Shown in pieces: positions 19,138 through 31,665 of a stretch of DNA of 64,000 nt (the stretch's first letter is position 1; the number at the start of each line of letters is the position of its first letter). The translations under genes and the position numbers were made by a program. Source of the stretch: Aerococcus christensenii (lineage in GTDB: Bacteria; Bacillota; Bacilli; Lactobacillales; Aerococcaceae); NCBI RefSeq assembly GCF_001543105.1, contig NZ_CP014159.1, positions 930,001 through 994,000 on the forward strand, given 5' to 3'. The notes below the pieces were generated by a model. It was not told where the DNA came from. It made no database searches and saw only the letters and a program-made list of their open reading frames with translations.

Positions 19138-20190
19138 ATGATAAAGATAGGACCAATTGAAATTAAAAATCCTATTGCTGTGGCTCCTATGGCTGGAATC
19201 TCTAATGCCGCTTTTCGAACGATGGTCAAACAACAGGGAGCAGGCTTAGTGGTTTGTGAGATGATCTCTGACCAGGGAATCCATTTTCGAAATAAGAAAA
19301 CATTGGAAATGTTGCACATTAAAGATGAAGAATGGCCGCTATCTGTTCAGATATTTGGTGGACATGCAGAATCTTTGGCTGAAGCGGCTCACTTTATCGA
19401 AACCCATACCAAAGCTGCTATTATTGATATTAATATGGGGTGCCCTGTTCAAAAGGTTGTGAAAACGGATGCTGGCTCTAAGGCCCTTTTGGATCCCAAT
19501 GAAGTTTACCGACGGGTAAAAGCTGTCAAAGAGGCTGTTCATTTACCTGTAACGGTTAAAATGAGAACGGGTTGGGATGACCAACATATTTTAGCAGTAG
19601 AAAATGCATTAGCTGCCCAGGAAGCGGGAGCAAATATGATTGCTATGCATGGTCGCACCCGTGAACAACTCTATACAGGCAAGGCCAACTGGGAAATTAT
19701 TAAAGAAGTGGCCAGTCATTTGAGCGTGCCATTCTATGGAAACGGGGATATTAGGACACCTGAAGAAGCAAATTTTGCGCTGGATAATTATGGCGTGGAT
19801 GGGGTGATGGTCGGACGAGGCTGTTTAGGCAATCCGTGGGTGATTCATCGGATGGTTCATTATATTGAAACAGGAGAACTTTTACCTGAAAAAACAGGGG
19901 TTGAGCGAATTCAAGCGGCTTTGGAACACTTAGACCGTTTGGTTGCCTTAAAAGGAGAAAGAGTGGGCGTTAGAGAATTTAGAGGGATGGTGGCTTACTA
20001 TCTAAAAGGAATTCCTCGCGCTGCTAAGGTGAAAGTGGCTTGTACACAAGCCGAAACAAAGGCAGAGGCTGATCAACTTTTAAATGATTTTAAAGCGTTC
20101 ACAGCTTCTAGAGAAAAAGAAGTTCGCCCTAAACGCCTATCACGAGCGGAACGTCAAGCACAAAAAGAGGCTGAACAAAAGAATGTTTAA
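19138..20190 (+). CDS. dusB: tRNA-dihydrouridine synthase (DusB type)
   Basis: This flavoenzyme reduces uridines in the tRNA D-loop. The 350-residue TIM barrel begins PIAVAPMAGISNAAFR, has INMGCPVQKVVK with the catalytic Cys in the NMGCP motif, AMHGRTREQ and NGDIRTPEEA, and VGRGCLGNPW at the FMN phosphate site. Family and position before lysS are as in other Firmicutes; DusB assignment is by general similarity. Confidence 0.93.
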   Translation: MIKIGPIEIKNPIAVAPMAGISNAAFRTMVKQQGAGLVVCEMISDQGIHFRNKKTLEMLHIKDEEWPLSVQIFGGHAESLAEAAHFIETHTKAAIIDINMGCPVQKVVKTDAGSKALLDPNEVYRRVKAVKEAVHLPVTVKMRTGWDDQHILAVENALAAQEAGANMIAMHGRTREQLYTGKANWEIIKEVASHLSVPFYGNGDIRTPEEANFALDNYGVDGVMVGRGCLGNPWVIHRMVHYIETGELLPEKTGVERIQAALEHLDRLVALKGERVGVREFRGMVAYYLKGIPRAAKVKVACTQAETKAEADQLLNDFKAFTASREKEVRPKRLSRAERQAQKEAEQKNV

Positions 20191-20213
20191 AAGAAAACTT
20201 GAAATTTGAATGA

Positions 20214-21764
<1,551 letters not shown>

Positions 21765-21783
21765 AAAATATTCTTTGACAATG

Positions 21784-21813
21784 AGGAATGGATGGGGCTC
21801 CATTCCTTTTTTT
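21784..21813 (+). terminator. intrinsic terminator after lysS
   Basis: AGGAATGGA-TGGGGC-TCCATTCCT followed by seven T residues. Confidence 0.9.
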
Positions 21814-21922
21814 GTAGAGTTAAAAAGATATTTTATTAGTTATTGTGTAAGTTGTGTTACGCAGATGAAGAAAATGATTAAAATGATTTTTCAAGACAGC
21901 TTATAAAAATGTTGAGAAGGTC

Positions 21923-22130
21923 TTGACAGAAGAAGATGGAAATGTTAAATTAGACAAGGTGCTTTTTGTATACAGATTCCTGTAAAAGAACAGTCGTGCT
22001 GACTGATACATATGGCACAGATACAACGTCTGATAATCGATAGTTTTATCGGTTATTTCTTTTTCGTAAGAGATGACACACCAGGATGTGTGGCTTTAAA
22101 ATGATTTTTTGGAAGGAGGAATAATAGTAC
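21923..22130 (+). promoter_or_regulatory. str operon promoter and structured rpsL leader
   Basis: A consensus -35 TTGACA (21923-21928) is followed after 16 bases by TTAAAT (21945-21950). The transcript would start near 21957, giving a leader of about 170 bases. Visible structures: AATCGAT/ATCGGTT around 22035-22054 and CACAC/GTGTG around 22077-22092. The segment GACACACCAGGATGT at 22075-22089 recurs nearly unchanged in the rpsJ leader (29629-29643). The part 21814-21922 shows nothing recognisable. Confidence 0.65.
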
Positions 22131-22544
22131 ATGCCTACTATTAATCAATTATTACGTAAACCTCGTAAATCAACCAAGGCAAAATCTAAATCACCTGCCT
22201 TAAATCGAGGCTACAACTCAATGAAGAAACAATCAACACATACAAATTCTCCTCAAAAGCGTGGAGTATGTACCCGTGTCGGGACGATGACACCTAAGAA
22301 ACCTAACTCCGCTTTACGGAAATATGCGCGTGTTCGTTTATCCAACATGATTGAAGTAACGGCTTATATCCCAGGGATTGGGCACAACTTACAAGAACAC
22401 AGTGTGGTATTGATTCGTGGTGGCCGTGTAAAAGACTTACCAGGGGTTCGTTATCATATTGTCCGTGGGGCTTTAGATACCGCTGGTGTTGATGAACGTC
22501 GTCAAGGTCGTTCTAAATACGGTACCAAGAAACCTAAGAAATAA
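22131..22544 (+). CDS. rpsL: ribosomal protein S12
   Basis: The 137-residue protein begins [12 protein letters not shown] and has the decoding-site loop [11 protein letters not shown] with Lys at the position tied to streptomycin sensitivity, and [10 protein letters not shown]. It contacts the A site of the 30S subunit. First gene of the str operon, with GGAAGGAGG upstream. Confidence 0.98.
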   Translation: MPTINQLLRKPRKSTKAKSKSPALNRGYNSMKKQSTHTNSPQKRGVCTRVGTMTPKKPNSALRKYARVRLSNMIEVTAYIPGIGHNLQEHSVVLIRGGRVKDLPGVRYHIVRGALDTAGVDERRQGRSKYGTKKPKK

Positions 22545-22570
22545 TTTTAAATCAGAAAGGAGGGCATTGA

Positions 22571-23041
22571 ATGCCTCGTAAAGGACATATCGCTAAACGC
22601 GATGTATTACCAGATCCAATTTATAATTCAAAAATGGTGACCCGTTTAATTAACCAAATTATGCTTGATGGGAAACGTGGAATTGCTGGATCCATCTTAT
22701 ATAATGCTTTTGATATGATTAAAGAAGAAACAGGCAAAGATCCGATGGAAGTTTACCAAGAAGCTATGGAAAATATTCAACCTGTTTTAGAAGTTAAAGC
22801 TCGCCGTGTTGGGGGGGCCAACTATCAAGTACCTATGGAAGTTCGTCCAGAACGTAGCCGTACTTTAGCACTTCGTTGGTTAGTACAAGCAGCTCGTAGC
22901 CGTGGCGAAGGAACTATGCAAGTTCGTTTAGCTCGCGAAATTATGGATGCTGCTAATAATACAGGTGCTGCTGTTAAGAAACGTGAAGACACGCACCGTA
23001 TGGCTGAAGCGAATAAAGCTTTCGCTCACTTCCGTTGGTAA
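22571..23041 (+). CDS. rpsG: ribosomal protein S7
   Basis: The 156-residue 30S head protein has the [16 protein letters not shown] start and [16 protein letters not shown] segment. It nucleates folding of the 3' domain of 16S rRNA. AAAGGAGG lies before the ATG, 26 bases after rpsL. Confidence 0.98.
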   Translation: MPRKGHIAKRDVLPDPIYNSKMVTRLINQIMLDGKRGIAGSILYNAFDMIKEETGKDPMEVYQEAMENIQPVLEVKARRVGGANYQVPMEVRPERSRTLALRWLVQAARSRGEGTMQVRLAREIMDAANNTGAAVKKREDTHRMAEANKAFAHFRW

Positions 23042-23047
23042 TAACTG

Positions 23048-23066
23048 CCCTGCTTTTTGCAGAGGG
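23048..23066 (+). other. intercistronic hairpin between rpsG and fusA
   Basis: CCCTGC-TTTTT-GCAGAGGG folds with a bulged A and is followed by TTTGTTTATT. It looks like a weak terminator or RNA-stability element inside the str operon. Confidence 0.5.
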
Positions 23067-23117
23067 TTTGTTTATTAAAGAAAACTGAGCATATCATATA
23101 GAAAAGGAGAATGAAAG

Positions 23118-25211
23118 ATGGCAAAAAGAGATTTCCCTCTTGAAAAGACAAGAAACATCGGAATCATGGCCCACATCGATGCAGGGAAAACCACTACAAC
23201 CGAACGTGTCTTGTACTATACTGGTAAAATCCATAAAATTGGTGAAACTCACGAAGGTGCTTCCCAAATGGACTGGATGGAACAAGAGCAAGAACGTGGG
23301 ATTACCATCACTTCTGCAGCTACGACTGCTCAATGGAAAGGTTATCGAGTAAATATTATTGATACCCCAGGGCACGTAGACTTCACAGTTGAAGTGGAAC
23401 GTTCTTTACGTGTCTTAGACGGTGCGGTTACTGTTTTGGATGCACAATCAGGTGTTGAACCACAAACAGAAACCGTATGGCGTCAAGCAGATACTTACCA
23501 TGTCCCACGTATTGTGTTTGCAAACAAGATGGATAAAATTGGTGCAGACTTCCTTTATTCTGTATCTACCATTAAAGATCGTTTAGGAGCAAATGCTCAC
23601 CCTGTTCAATTACCAATCGGGGCAGAAGACAACTTCAAAGGAATTATCGACTTAGTTAAAATGAAAGCCGAAGTTTATGAAGATGACTTAGGAACGGTTA
23701 TTGATGAAAGTGATATTCCAGATGAATACAAAGAAGAAGCTGAAAAATGGCGTACAGATTTAATTGAAGCTGTTGCTGATACTGATGAAGAACTCATGAT
23801 GGCCTATTTAGACGGCGAAGAAATCAGCGAAGAAGAATTAAAAGCTGCTATCCGTAAGGCAACTTTGAATTTGGATTTCTACCCAGTTTTATGTGGCTCT
23901 GCCTTCAAGAACAAAGGGGTTCAAATGATGTTGGATGCTGTTATCGATTACTTACCAGCTCCTACTGATGTTCCTCCAATTGAAGCTCAAATGGCTGATG
24001 ACCCAGATAAGACTTTTGAAGTGGTTGCTGATGATACCGCTCCATTCGCTGCTTTAGCCTTTAAGGTGATGACAGACCCATTCGTTGGACGTTTAACCTT
24101 CTTCCGTGTATATGCAGGAACTTTACAAGCAGGTTCTTATGTTCAAAATGCAACACGCGATACCCGTGAACGGGTTGGACGTATCTTATTGATGCACGCT
24201 AACTCCCGTTCTGAAATTGAAGAAGTCTTCTCTGGAGACATCGCAGCTGCTGTTGGTTTGAAGAATACCACAACTGGGGATACTCTATGTGATCCTAAGA
24301 ACCCAATTATCTTAGAAAAAATGGAATTTCCAGAACCAGTTATTGAAGTTGCTATCGAACCAGATACCAAAGCTGACCAAGATAAGATGCAAATTGCTCT
24401 TGGTAAATTAGCTGAAGAAGACCCAACCTTCCGTGCTAATACAGACCATGAAACTGGTCAAACCATTATCGCTGGGATGGGTGAATTACACTTAGACATT
24501 ATCGTGGATCGTTTGAAACGTGAATTTAATGTTGCCGCAACTGTTGGTGCACCTCAAGTTTCTTATCGTGAAACCTTCACCAAACCTGCTACTGCAGAAG
24601 GTAAGTTTGTTCGCCAATCTGGTGGTAAAGGACAATACGGGGATGTTTGGATTGAATTTACGCCAAACGAAGAAGGGGCCGGTTTTGAATTTGAAGACGC
24701 TATCGTTGGTGGGGTTGTTCCACGTGAATATATTCCATCTGTTGAAGTAGGTTTGAAAGATGCTATGGAAAATGGTGTCTTAGCAGGCTTCCCATTAGTT
24801 GACGTGAAAGCAAAACTCTTCGACGGGTCTTACCACGATGTCGACTCCAGTGAAGCAGCCTTCAAAGTCGCAGCATCTCTTGCTTTGCGTAATGCAGCTA
24901 AAGATGCCGGCGCTGTTATCTTGGAACCAGTGATGAAAGTTGACGTTGTTGTACCTAAGGACTACATCGGAGATGTTATGGGACACGTTTCTGCACGTCG
25001 TGGACGTATCGAAGGGCAAGAACCTCGTGGAAACGCAATTACTTTACACTCTTATGTTCCATTATCTGAAATGTTTGGATATGCAACCACTTTACGTTCA
25101 GCAACGCAAGGACGTGGTACCTTCACCATGACCTTCGACCACTACGAACCAGTTCCTAAATCTGTTGGTGAAGAAATCATCGCTAAATATGGAAAAGGTT
25201 CAGAAGAATAA
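23118..25211 (+). CDS. fusA: elongation factor G
   Basis: EF-G is the GTPase that drives translocation. The 697-residue protein has the G1 motif [23 protein letters not shown] (switch I), DTPGHVDF (G3), NKMD (G4), and the five-domain length. It lies in the str operon with GGAGA upstream. Confidence 0.98.
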   Translation: MAKRDFPLEKTRNIGIMAHIDAGKTTTTERVLYYTGKIHKIGETHEGASQMDWMEQEQERGITITSAATTAQWKGYRVNIIDTPGHVDFTVEVERSLRVLDGAVTVLDAQSGVEPQTETVWRQADTYHVPRIVFANKMDKIGADFLYSVSTIKDRLGANAHPVQLPIGAEDNFKGIIDLVKMKAEVYEDDLGTVIDESDIPDEYKEEAEKWRTDLIEAVADTDEELMMAYLDGEEISEEELKAAIRKATLNLDFYPVLCGSAFKNKGVQMMLDAVIDYLPAPTDVPPIEAQMADDPDKTFEVVADDTAPFAALAFKVMTDPFVGRLTFFRVYAGTLQAGSYVQNATRDTRERVGRILLMHANSRSEIEEVFSGDIAAAVGLKNTTTGDTLCDPKNPIILEKMEFPEPVIEVAIEPDTKADQDKMQIALGKLAEEDPTFRANTDHETGQTIIAGMGELHLDIIVDRLKREFNVAATVGAPQVSYRETFTKPATAEGKFVRQSGGKGQYGDVWIEFTPNEEGAGFEFEDAIVGGVVPREYIPSVEVGLKDAMENGVLAGFPLVDVKAKLFDGSYHDVDSSEAAFKVAASLALRNAAKDAGAVILEPVMKVDVVVPKDYIGDVMGHVSARRGRIEGQEPRGNAITLHSYVPLSEMFGYATTLRSATQGRGTFTMTFDHYEPVPKSVGEEIIAKYGKGSEE

Positions 25212-25223
25212 AAAACTTAAATA

Positions 25224-25264
25224 AGAGACAGTCCTTGACTTTCTCAAGGACTATCTCATATAAT
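25224..25264 (+). promoter_or_regulatory. tuf promoter overlapping an inverted repeat
   Basis: TTGACT (25235-25240), an 18-base spacer and a perfect TATAAT (25259-25264) give tuf its own strong promoter. The -35 box and the spacer sit inside the inverted repeat GAGACAGTCCTTGA / TCAAGGACTATCTC (25224-25258), which in readthrough RNA from fusA would form a hairpin without a T tract. Confidence 0.75.
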
Positions 25265-25328
25265 AAAATTACTGAATCTATGATGTAAAATAGAAATTTA
25301 GTGTAAATTTTAGGAGGAATCATTAATA

Positions 25329-26516
<1,188 letters not shown>

Positions 26517-26543
26517 TCATAGAGTTTGATGATGTAACAAGAA

Positions 26544-26578
26544 AAAGGGTTGAGAATTTTCTCGACTCTTTTTTTATT
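26544..26578 (+). terminator. intrinsic terminator after tuf
   Basis: AAAGGGTTGAGA and TCTCGACTCTTT pair with G-T wobbles around ATTT and lead into a run of T. Confidence 0.85.
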
Positions 26579-26678
26579 TGAAAATTTTCGCTATAATGGA
26601 TATTGTTAAGCTTCAGCTTGGTGAGGGATTTAGGCTCGCTTGCTGAAGAGGGACGATTCATTCATAAGGAGGATGGTT

Positions 26679-28085
26679 ATGAACACAAAAAAAGGTTGGC
26701 TTTTCAAAACAAGTTTGGCCATTGTAGGAGTATTAGTGATAGGCTATTTTGCAGGCTGCTATTATTATCATGATCATTTTTTGGCACATACACAGATAGC
26801 TGGCATTAATATAGGAAGAATGACACCCCAAAAAGCGAGTGATCACGTTCAAAAAGATCTAGATCAGAAGACGGTGACACTTACAGAAGCTGGAAAGGTT
26901 CTTAAAGAAGTGAAACCGAGTCAATATGGGCTCAATGCAGAAATTAAAGGAAGTTTAGATCAGGCGCTTGCACAGCAGAATAGATGGAAGTGGCCGCTGT
27001 CAATAGTTCCTTCTGCACATACACAAATTCAATTACAATTTAATGAAGCTCAAAAGGGGAAAATGGTCGATTTGTTGAAAGAATTGGGGATTAATAATAA
27101 GAAACGGCCTGCAAGCGAAAATGCTCGACTAGTAAAAAATAAAAAGGGAAATCAATTAAAAATAGAACCTGAAAAAGATGGCAAGCAAGTTTCTCCTGAA
27201 CGATTAGGGGAGGCTTTAGCAGAAGCTTTAAGTCAAGTCAAAAATACAGTAGCGCTTGAACAAGCTTACCAATTAGCAGAAATTCGCCAAGACGATCCTT
27301 CTTTAACGCAAAAAATAACAGACTATCAAAAAGTTATCGGTAGTGATGTTAAGTTGTTGGTAGAAGATAAAGAATATCCTATTAAAAAAGAAGATATTCA
27401 GGATTGGGTTCTTTTCGACAATCAATTAAAAATGACAGTCGACAAAAAGAAAATTTCTGCTTATTTAAAAAATTTGAATCAAAAAATCGCAGGGTTATTA
27501 ATCCCTCATGAATTTCAATCGACACTCTCAGGACAAGTCACTATTGTCCCAGGAATTTATGGCTGGCATATTGATCGCGATAAAGCTGTAGATCAAGTGG
27601 CTGAGGCTGTTTTATCAGGTGAAGGGAAAACCTTTGAACCAGCAATTGCTGGGAAAGGATACAAAGTTCCTAATTTCTTTGGGGATACTTATATAGAAGT
27701 AGATATTCCTCATCAAAAGCTTTTCTTCTATGAAAAAGGAGAAAAGACCTTAGAAACAGATGTTATTACAGGTCAAGACAAATCTCCAACGGTTCCAGGA
27801 GCAAACGAAATTTGGAATATGCAATCCCCGAGTGTTCTAAAAGCAAACTCTCCTATTACAGGAATTCCTTATGCGCAACCTGTTGATTATTGGATGGCCT
27901 TTGACTATCATGCGGAAGGTATCCATGATGCTCAGTGGCAACCCGCTTTTGGGGGACAACTCTATCGCAATATGGCAGGTTCTTATGGCTGCGTGAATAC
28001 TTCCATTAAAATTATGCCGACCATCTATTCTAAATCTTATATTGGACTTCCTGTTATTATATTTAATGAAGAATCCCTTCATTAA
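26679..28085 (+). CDS. L,D-transpeptidase (YkuD domain) with peptidoglycan-binding region
   Basis: The 468-residue protein has one N-terminal membrane anchor (about residues 8-28), a long extracytoplasmic region resembling PG_binding_4 repeats (about 40-320), and a C-terminal YkuD domain with the active-site pattern IHDAQWQP followed by GSYGCVNTS, the Cys at about residue 436. It would form 3-3 cross-links or attach proteins to peptidoglycan, like Ldt of Enterococcus faecium. The ATG at 26679, six bases after AAGGAGG, is chosen over upstream in-frame starts. It separates the str from the S10 operon, which are often adjacent. Confidence 0.92.
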   Translation: MNTKKGWLFKTSLAIVGVLVIGYFAGCYYYHDHFLAHTQIAGINIGRMTPQKASDHVQKDLDQKTVTLTEAGKVLKEVKPSQYGLNAEIKGSLDQALAQQNRWKWPLSIVPSAHTQIQLQFNEAQKGKMVDLLKELGINNKKRPASENARLVKNKKGNQLKIEPEKDGKQVSPERLGEALAEALSQVKNTVALEQAYQLAEIRQDDPSLTQKITDYQKVIGSDVKLLVEDKEYPIKKEDIQDWVLFDNQLKMTVDKKKISAYLKNLNQKIAGLLIPHEFQSTLSGQVTIVPGIYGWHIDRDKAVDQVAEAVLSGEGKTFEPAIAGKGYKVPNFFGDTYIEVDIPHQKLFFYEKGEKTLETDVITGQDKSPTVPGANEIWNMQSPSVLKANSPITGIPYAQPVDYWMAFDYHAEGIHDAQWQPAFGGQLYRNMAGSYGCVNTSIKIMPTIYSKSYIGLPVIIFNEESLH

Positions 28086-28111
28086 TATAGAAGAGAAATA
28101 ACTATAGAAAA

Positions 28112-28153
28112 AAATAACGAGTTAAGAAGGGAAGCTTAACTCGTTATTTTTTG
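28112..28153 (+). terminator. intrinsic terminator after the L,D-transpeptidase gene
   Basis: AATAACGAGTTAAG and CTTAACTCGTTATT pair around AAGGGAAG and end in TTTTTT; A-rich on the left, so it may act in both directions. Confidence 0.9.
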
Positions 28154-28262
28154 AATTTGAGTAAGTTGTAAAATGAAGTGCATAAAGAAAAGGACGACAA
28201 AAAACCAGTGAGGCTCTATACTTAAAAGCGTCTAAACCCAAGTAAAGGAGCACTCACCGGCT

Positions 28263-29300
28263 ATGAAACACCAAGGTCATATGCACACCTTTCTGCAGAA
28301 AAACGCGGAATCATCCAAGCAATGCACCATGAAAGACATAAACAGAAAGAGATTGCTGTCGCCATCGACGTTAATCAAAGTACCATATCGCGTGAATTAA
28401 AACGCGTCAAATGACCTACGATCATCAATATGTTGATGTCTATCTAGCAGAGACTGGCTCGCGTGTTTATAAAGAAAATCGGTCAAATTCAAAGGAAAAA
28501 GGTGCTTTGTTCGGAAAGTCTACTTTCATAAAAGCTTTTGAAGAAGCTTTACTGACGCATAAAAAAGATCGTGTCTTCAGTGTTGATACTTTCACTCATA
28601 AGTACCGTAGAGAGCATCCTTTAGAAAGTGTCCCTTGCCCCAAAACGATGTATAAATATATCAACCTTGGGATATTAAGAGTGAAAAATATTGATCTTCC
28701 TATGAAAACACGGATTCGCCCAAGAAAGCAATCAAGTGAACCACGAGGAATGAATAAAAAGTTATTAGGAAAAAGTATTGATCAACGATGCCCAGCCATT
28801 CTTTCCAGAGAAGAATTGGGTCATTGGGAGCTTGATCTCGTGATAGGAAAGAAGAGCCGTGTATTATTACTCTAGTTGAACGGGAAACGCGAAAACTTCT
28901 CACCAGGAAGACTTGGAAGTGGGATGCCGCTTCAATTGTAAAGTCCGTAAAAAAGATGATTCTCAAAGAGGACCAAGAGTATTTAAAAACTTTAATGACC
29001 GATAACGGAAGTGAATTTTCTAATCTGTCACAACTTGAAAACGGACTAAAAGATATAAAGGCCTTTTTCACTCACGCTTATTCTGCCTGGGAAAAAGGAA
29101 CTAACGAAAGGCATAATCGCATGTTAAGAGAATTCTTGCCTAAAGGGACCAGCTTTAAAAATCTGATATACCAAGAGTTGGCGCACTACACGAATACTAT
29201 AAACAATCGCTTCAGAAAGATCTTAGATTATCAAACGCCCAATGACTGTTACATCATGGGAGTTGCGAAACTTCAGGATACCCTTAGAGAAGTAGGTTAA
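28263..29300 (+). pseudogene. IS30-family transposase, decayed by several frameshifts
   Basis: Pieces of one IS30-type transposase lie in successive frames. A helix-turn-helix part (HLSAEKRGIIQAM, QKEIAVAIDVNQSTISRELKR) reads to TGA at 28412-28414. The middle (from 28411) reads to a stop at 28873-28875 and contains GHWELDLVIGKK. The catalytic end resumes at about 28862 in another frame (EPCIITLVERETRKLLT, LMTDNGSEF, NERHNRMLREFLPKG) and stops at 29300. A further shift near 28280 would join the ATG at 28263. DDE residues are recognisable (D in WELD, D in TDNGSEF, E in NERHNRML). No clear terminal inverted repeats or target duplication were found. Confidence 0.85.
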
Positions 29301-29390
29301 AGTGCTTAACCAAGTTTAGAGATTCAGGGTGGGCCAGTCAAGGTCCGCTACGCTTTCCCCTTGAATCTCTAAATAGTAATCAAGCACTTT
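29299..29390. repeat. long interrupted inverted repeat at the end of the IS30 remnant
   Basis: Two nested arm pairs line up: AAAGTGCTT (29299-29307) with AAGCACTTT (29382-29390), and TTTAGAGATTCA (29315-29326) with TGAATCTCTAAA (29362-29373). Unpaired gaps of 7 and 8 bases separate the pairs, and a GC-richer 35-base centre lies between. The remaining stretch to 29533 shows nothing else recognisable. Confidence 0.6.
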
Positions 29391-29533
29391 AAGCTTGAGA
29401 AAATGGGCCAAGAATGATTGATTTTATCAGTCTTTTAGCTATTTTGCATGAAACTGAAATTTTTGAATTTAAATATGCATTTGATATTGCAATTTACCTT
29501 TTTTGAATTTGTTAAAAAAGATACTCAAAAAGC

Positions 29534-29714
29534 TTGCTCTCTAAAGAAAAAATCTGTATAATGGAAAGAGTGCTGCTGAATACAGGGGTAACTCTGTCTT
29601 GGTAGCCAGCTTTGAAATATGAGGTTGCGACACACCCGGATGCTTTGCCAAGAGGGTGTACCGGTAATTCATATGGAGCTAGTCAATATAAAATACTGAC
29701 GAGGAGGAAAAAAC
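29534..29714 (+). promoter_or_regulatory. S10 operon promoter and structured rpsJ leader
   Basis: TTGCTC (29534-29539), 17 bases, perfect TATAAT (29557-29562). The leader of about 145 bases holds ACACCC...GGGTGT pairing (about 29632-29660) and the GACACACCCGGATGC segment (29629-29643) shared with the rpsL leader, suggesting a ribosomal-protein autoregulatory structure. The regulator is not identifiable from sequence. Confidence 0.7.
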
Positions 29715-30023
29715 ATGGCAAAACAAAAGATTCGTATCCGCTTAAAAGCTTACGAACATCGTGCACTTGATCAATCTGCACAAAAAATCGTAGAAACCGC
29801 AAAACGTACAGGCGCTAAGGTAGCAGGTCCTATTCCACTACCTATCGAACGTTCACTCTTTACTGTTATTCGTGCGACCCACAAATACAAAGATTCTCGT
29901 GAACAATTTGAAATGCGTACTCACAAACGTTTAGTAGATATTGTCAATCCAACACCTAAAACTGTTGATGCTTTAATGAAGCTTGACTTACCATCTGGTG
30001 TTGATATTGAAATTAAGCTTTAA
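29715..30023 (+). CDS. rpsJ: ribosomal protein S10 (NusE)
   Basis: The 102-residue protein has [15 protein letters not shown] and the [12 protein letters not shown] segment. It is part of the 30S head and also the NusE antitermination factor. First gene of the S10 operon; GAGGAGG upstream. Confidence 0.98.
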   Translation: MAKQKIRIRLKAYEHRALDQSAQKIVETAKRTGAKVAGPIPLPIERSLFTVIRATHKYKDSREQFEMRTHKRLVDIVNPTPKTVDALMKLDLPSGVDIEIKL

Positions 30024-30067
30024 TTAGTTAACCCAAATAAAAAACAAATAATTATGGAGGTGTAATC

Positions 30068-30709
30068 ATGACTAAAGGAATCTTAGGAAAAAAAGTAGGT
30101 ATGACGCAATACTTCACTGAATCTGGAGAATTAGTACCAGTTACTGTAATCGAAGCGCAACCAAACGTTGTTTTACAAGTTAAAACAATCGAAAGCGACG
30201 GCTACGAAGCTGTTCAAGTTGGTTTTGATGACAAACGTGAAGTGTTAGCTAATAAACCTCATAAAGGTCATGTAGCAAAAGCAGAAACTACTCCTAAGCG
30301 CTTCATTCGCGAATTTAACGGTGTTGAGCTAGGAGAGTACGAAGTAGGTAAGGAAATTACAGTTGAAACTTTCCAAGCTGGGGACATCGTTGATGTAACC
30401 GGTACTTCAAAAGGGAAAGGTTTCCAAGGCGCGATCAAACGTCATGGTCAACAACGTGGCCCTATGGCTCATGGGTCTCATTACCATCGTGCACCAGGTT
30501 CAATGGGTATGGCTTCAGATGCTTCTAAAGTATTCAAAGGTAAAAACTTACCAGGACAAATGGGTGGTCATACAGTAACTATTCAAAACTTGGAAGTGGT
30601 TAAAGTGATTCCTGAACAAAACGTTATCTTAATTAAAGGTAATGTTCCAGGTCCTAAACAATCTATGGTAGAAATTAGAGCTGCAGTGAAAGCTCAAGCA
30701 GCAGAATAA
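30068..30709 (+). CDS. rplC: ribosomal protein L3
   Basis: The 213-residue 50S protein has the start [14 protein letters not shown], and the central loop [18 protein letters not shown] that reaches the peptidyl transferase centre. AGGAGG-like GGAGGTG precedes the ATG. Confidence 0.98.
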   Translation: MTKGILGKKVGMTQYFTESGELVPVTVIEAQPNVVLQVKTIESDGYEAVQVGFDDKREVLANKPHKGHVAKAETTPKRFIREFNGVELGEYEVGKEITVETFQAGDIVDVTGTSKGKGFQGAIKRHGQQRGPMAHGSHYHRAPGSMGMASDASKVFKGKNLPGQMGGHTVTIQNLEVVKVIPEQNVILIKGNVPGPKQSMVEIRAAVKAQAAE

Positions 30710-30731
30710 TTGGGGAAGGAGGAAGAAAACA

Positions 30732-31355
30732 ATGGCTAAACTTAAATTATTCAAACAAGACGGTTCACAAAACGGTGAAATCGAAGTAAAAGATGAAGTC
30801 TTTGCAATTGAACCAAATGAAACAGCAATTTTTGATGTGATTTTGATGCAACGTGCTTCTTGGCGTCAAGGCACCCATTCCGTTAAAAGCCGCGGCGAAG
30901 TGAGCGGTGGTGGACGCAAACCATGGCGTCAAAAAGGAACGGGTCGTGCTCGTCAAGGATCCATCCGTTCTCCTCAATGGGTAGGTGGTGGACGTGCGTT
31001 CGGACCAACTCCACGTTCATACAGCTTCAAATTACCTCGTAAAGTTCGTCGCTTAGCTTTACGTTCTGCTTTATCACGTAAAGTAAGCCAAGAAAACTTA
31101 TTGGTAGTTGATGCTTTATCTTTTGACGCACCAAAAACCCAAGCTTTTAAAGAAGTATTAAACAACTTAAACGTTAATGAAAAGGTATTAATTGTTATCG
31201 ACAAAGATAACACCAACGCTGTTCTATCTGCTCGTAACTTAGAAAATGTGACAGTGGTTGATCAAGAAAACGTTAACGTTTATGACTTAGAAAACAATGC
31301 GAAAGTGATCATGACTCAATCAGCACTTTCAAGCGTAGAGGAGGTACTTGCATAA
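30732..31355 (+). CDS. rplD: ribosomal protein L4
   Basis: The 207-residue protein carries the exit-tunnel loop [16 protein letters not shown]. In many bacteria L4 represses its own S10 operon by binding the leader; whether this happens here is unknown. Its TAA overlaps the first base of rplW. Confidence 0.98.
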   Translation: MAKLKLFKQDGSQNGEIEVKDEVFAIEPNETAIFDVILMQRASWRQGTHSVKSRGEVSGGGRKPWRQKGTGRARQGSIRSPQWVGGGRAFGPTPRSYSFKLPRKVRRLALRSALSRKVSQENLLVVDALSFDAPKTQAFKEVLNNLNVNEKVLIVIDKDNTNAVLSARNLENVTVVDQENVNVYDLENNAKVIMTQSALSSVEEVLA

Positions 31356-31654
31356 TGGCTGCTCAAGACATCATTCTTCGACCAATCATTACAGAAGCTT
31401 CTATGGAAGCGGCAGACGACAACAAGTACACTTTTGAAGTGGCTGTTAACGCAAACAAGACTCAAGTGCGCCAAGCAGTTGAAGAATTGTTCGATGTTCA
31501 TGTCGTTAAAGTGAACATTTTAAATGTTCGCGGCAAAATGAAACGTATGGGGCGTTATGCTGGTTTTACTCGCAAACGTCGTAAAGCAATCGTAACAGTA
31601 GCAGAAGGGCAATCAATCCAACTTTTCGCTGCTGATGCAGAATCTGAAGAATAG
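31355..31654 (+). CDS. rplW: ribosomal protein L23
   Basis: The 99-residue protein begins [15 protein letters not shown] and has the [14 protein letters not shown] loop. It sits at the exit tunnel and docks trigger factor and SRP. Its ATG shares one base with the rplD stop, suggesting translational coupling. Confidence 0.98.
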   Translation: MAAQDIILRPIITEASMEAADDNKYTFEVAVNANKTQVRQAVEELFDVHVVKVNILNVRGKMKRMGRYAGFTRKRRKAIVTVAEGQSIQLFAADAESEE

Positions 31655-31665
31655 GAGGGATTCAA

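Noticed and set aside
21814..21922. tRNA or rRNA genes after lysS
   Set aside because: This position often carries them in the order, but no cloverleaf or rRNA sequence is visible before the rpsL promoter.
28411..28875. An intact small gene suggested by the 154-codon frame
   Set aside because: It is the middle part of the IS30 transposase; flanking frames supply its helix-turn-helix and catalytic ends.
28200..29390. Complete IS30 element with terminal inverted repeats
   Set aside because: Comparing both flanks by eye gave only short matches (TCTAAAC-like), so the element ends and target duplication could not be supported.
29299..29390. CRISPR-like repeat
   Set aside because: There is a single inverted repeat and no direct repeats with spacers; no cas gene is in the window.
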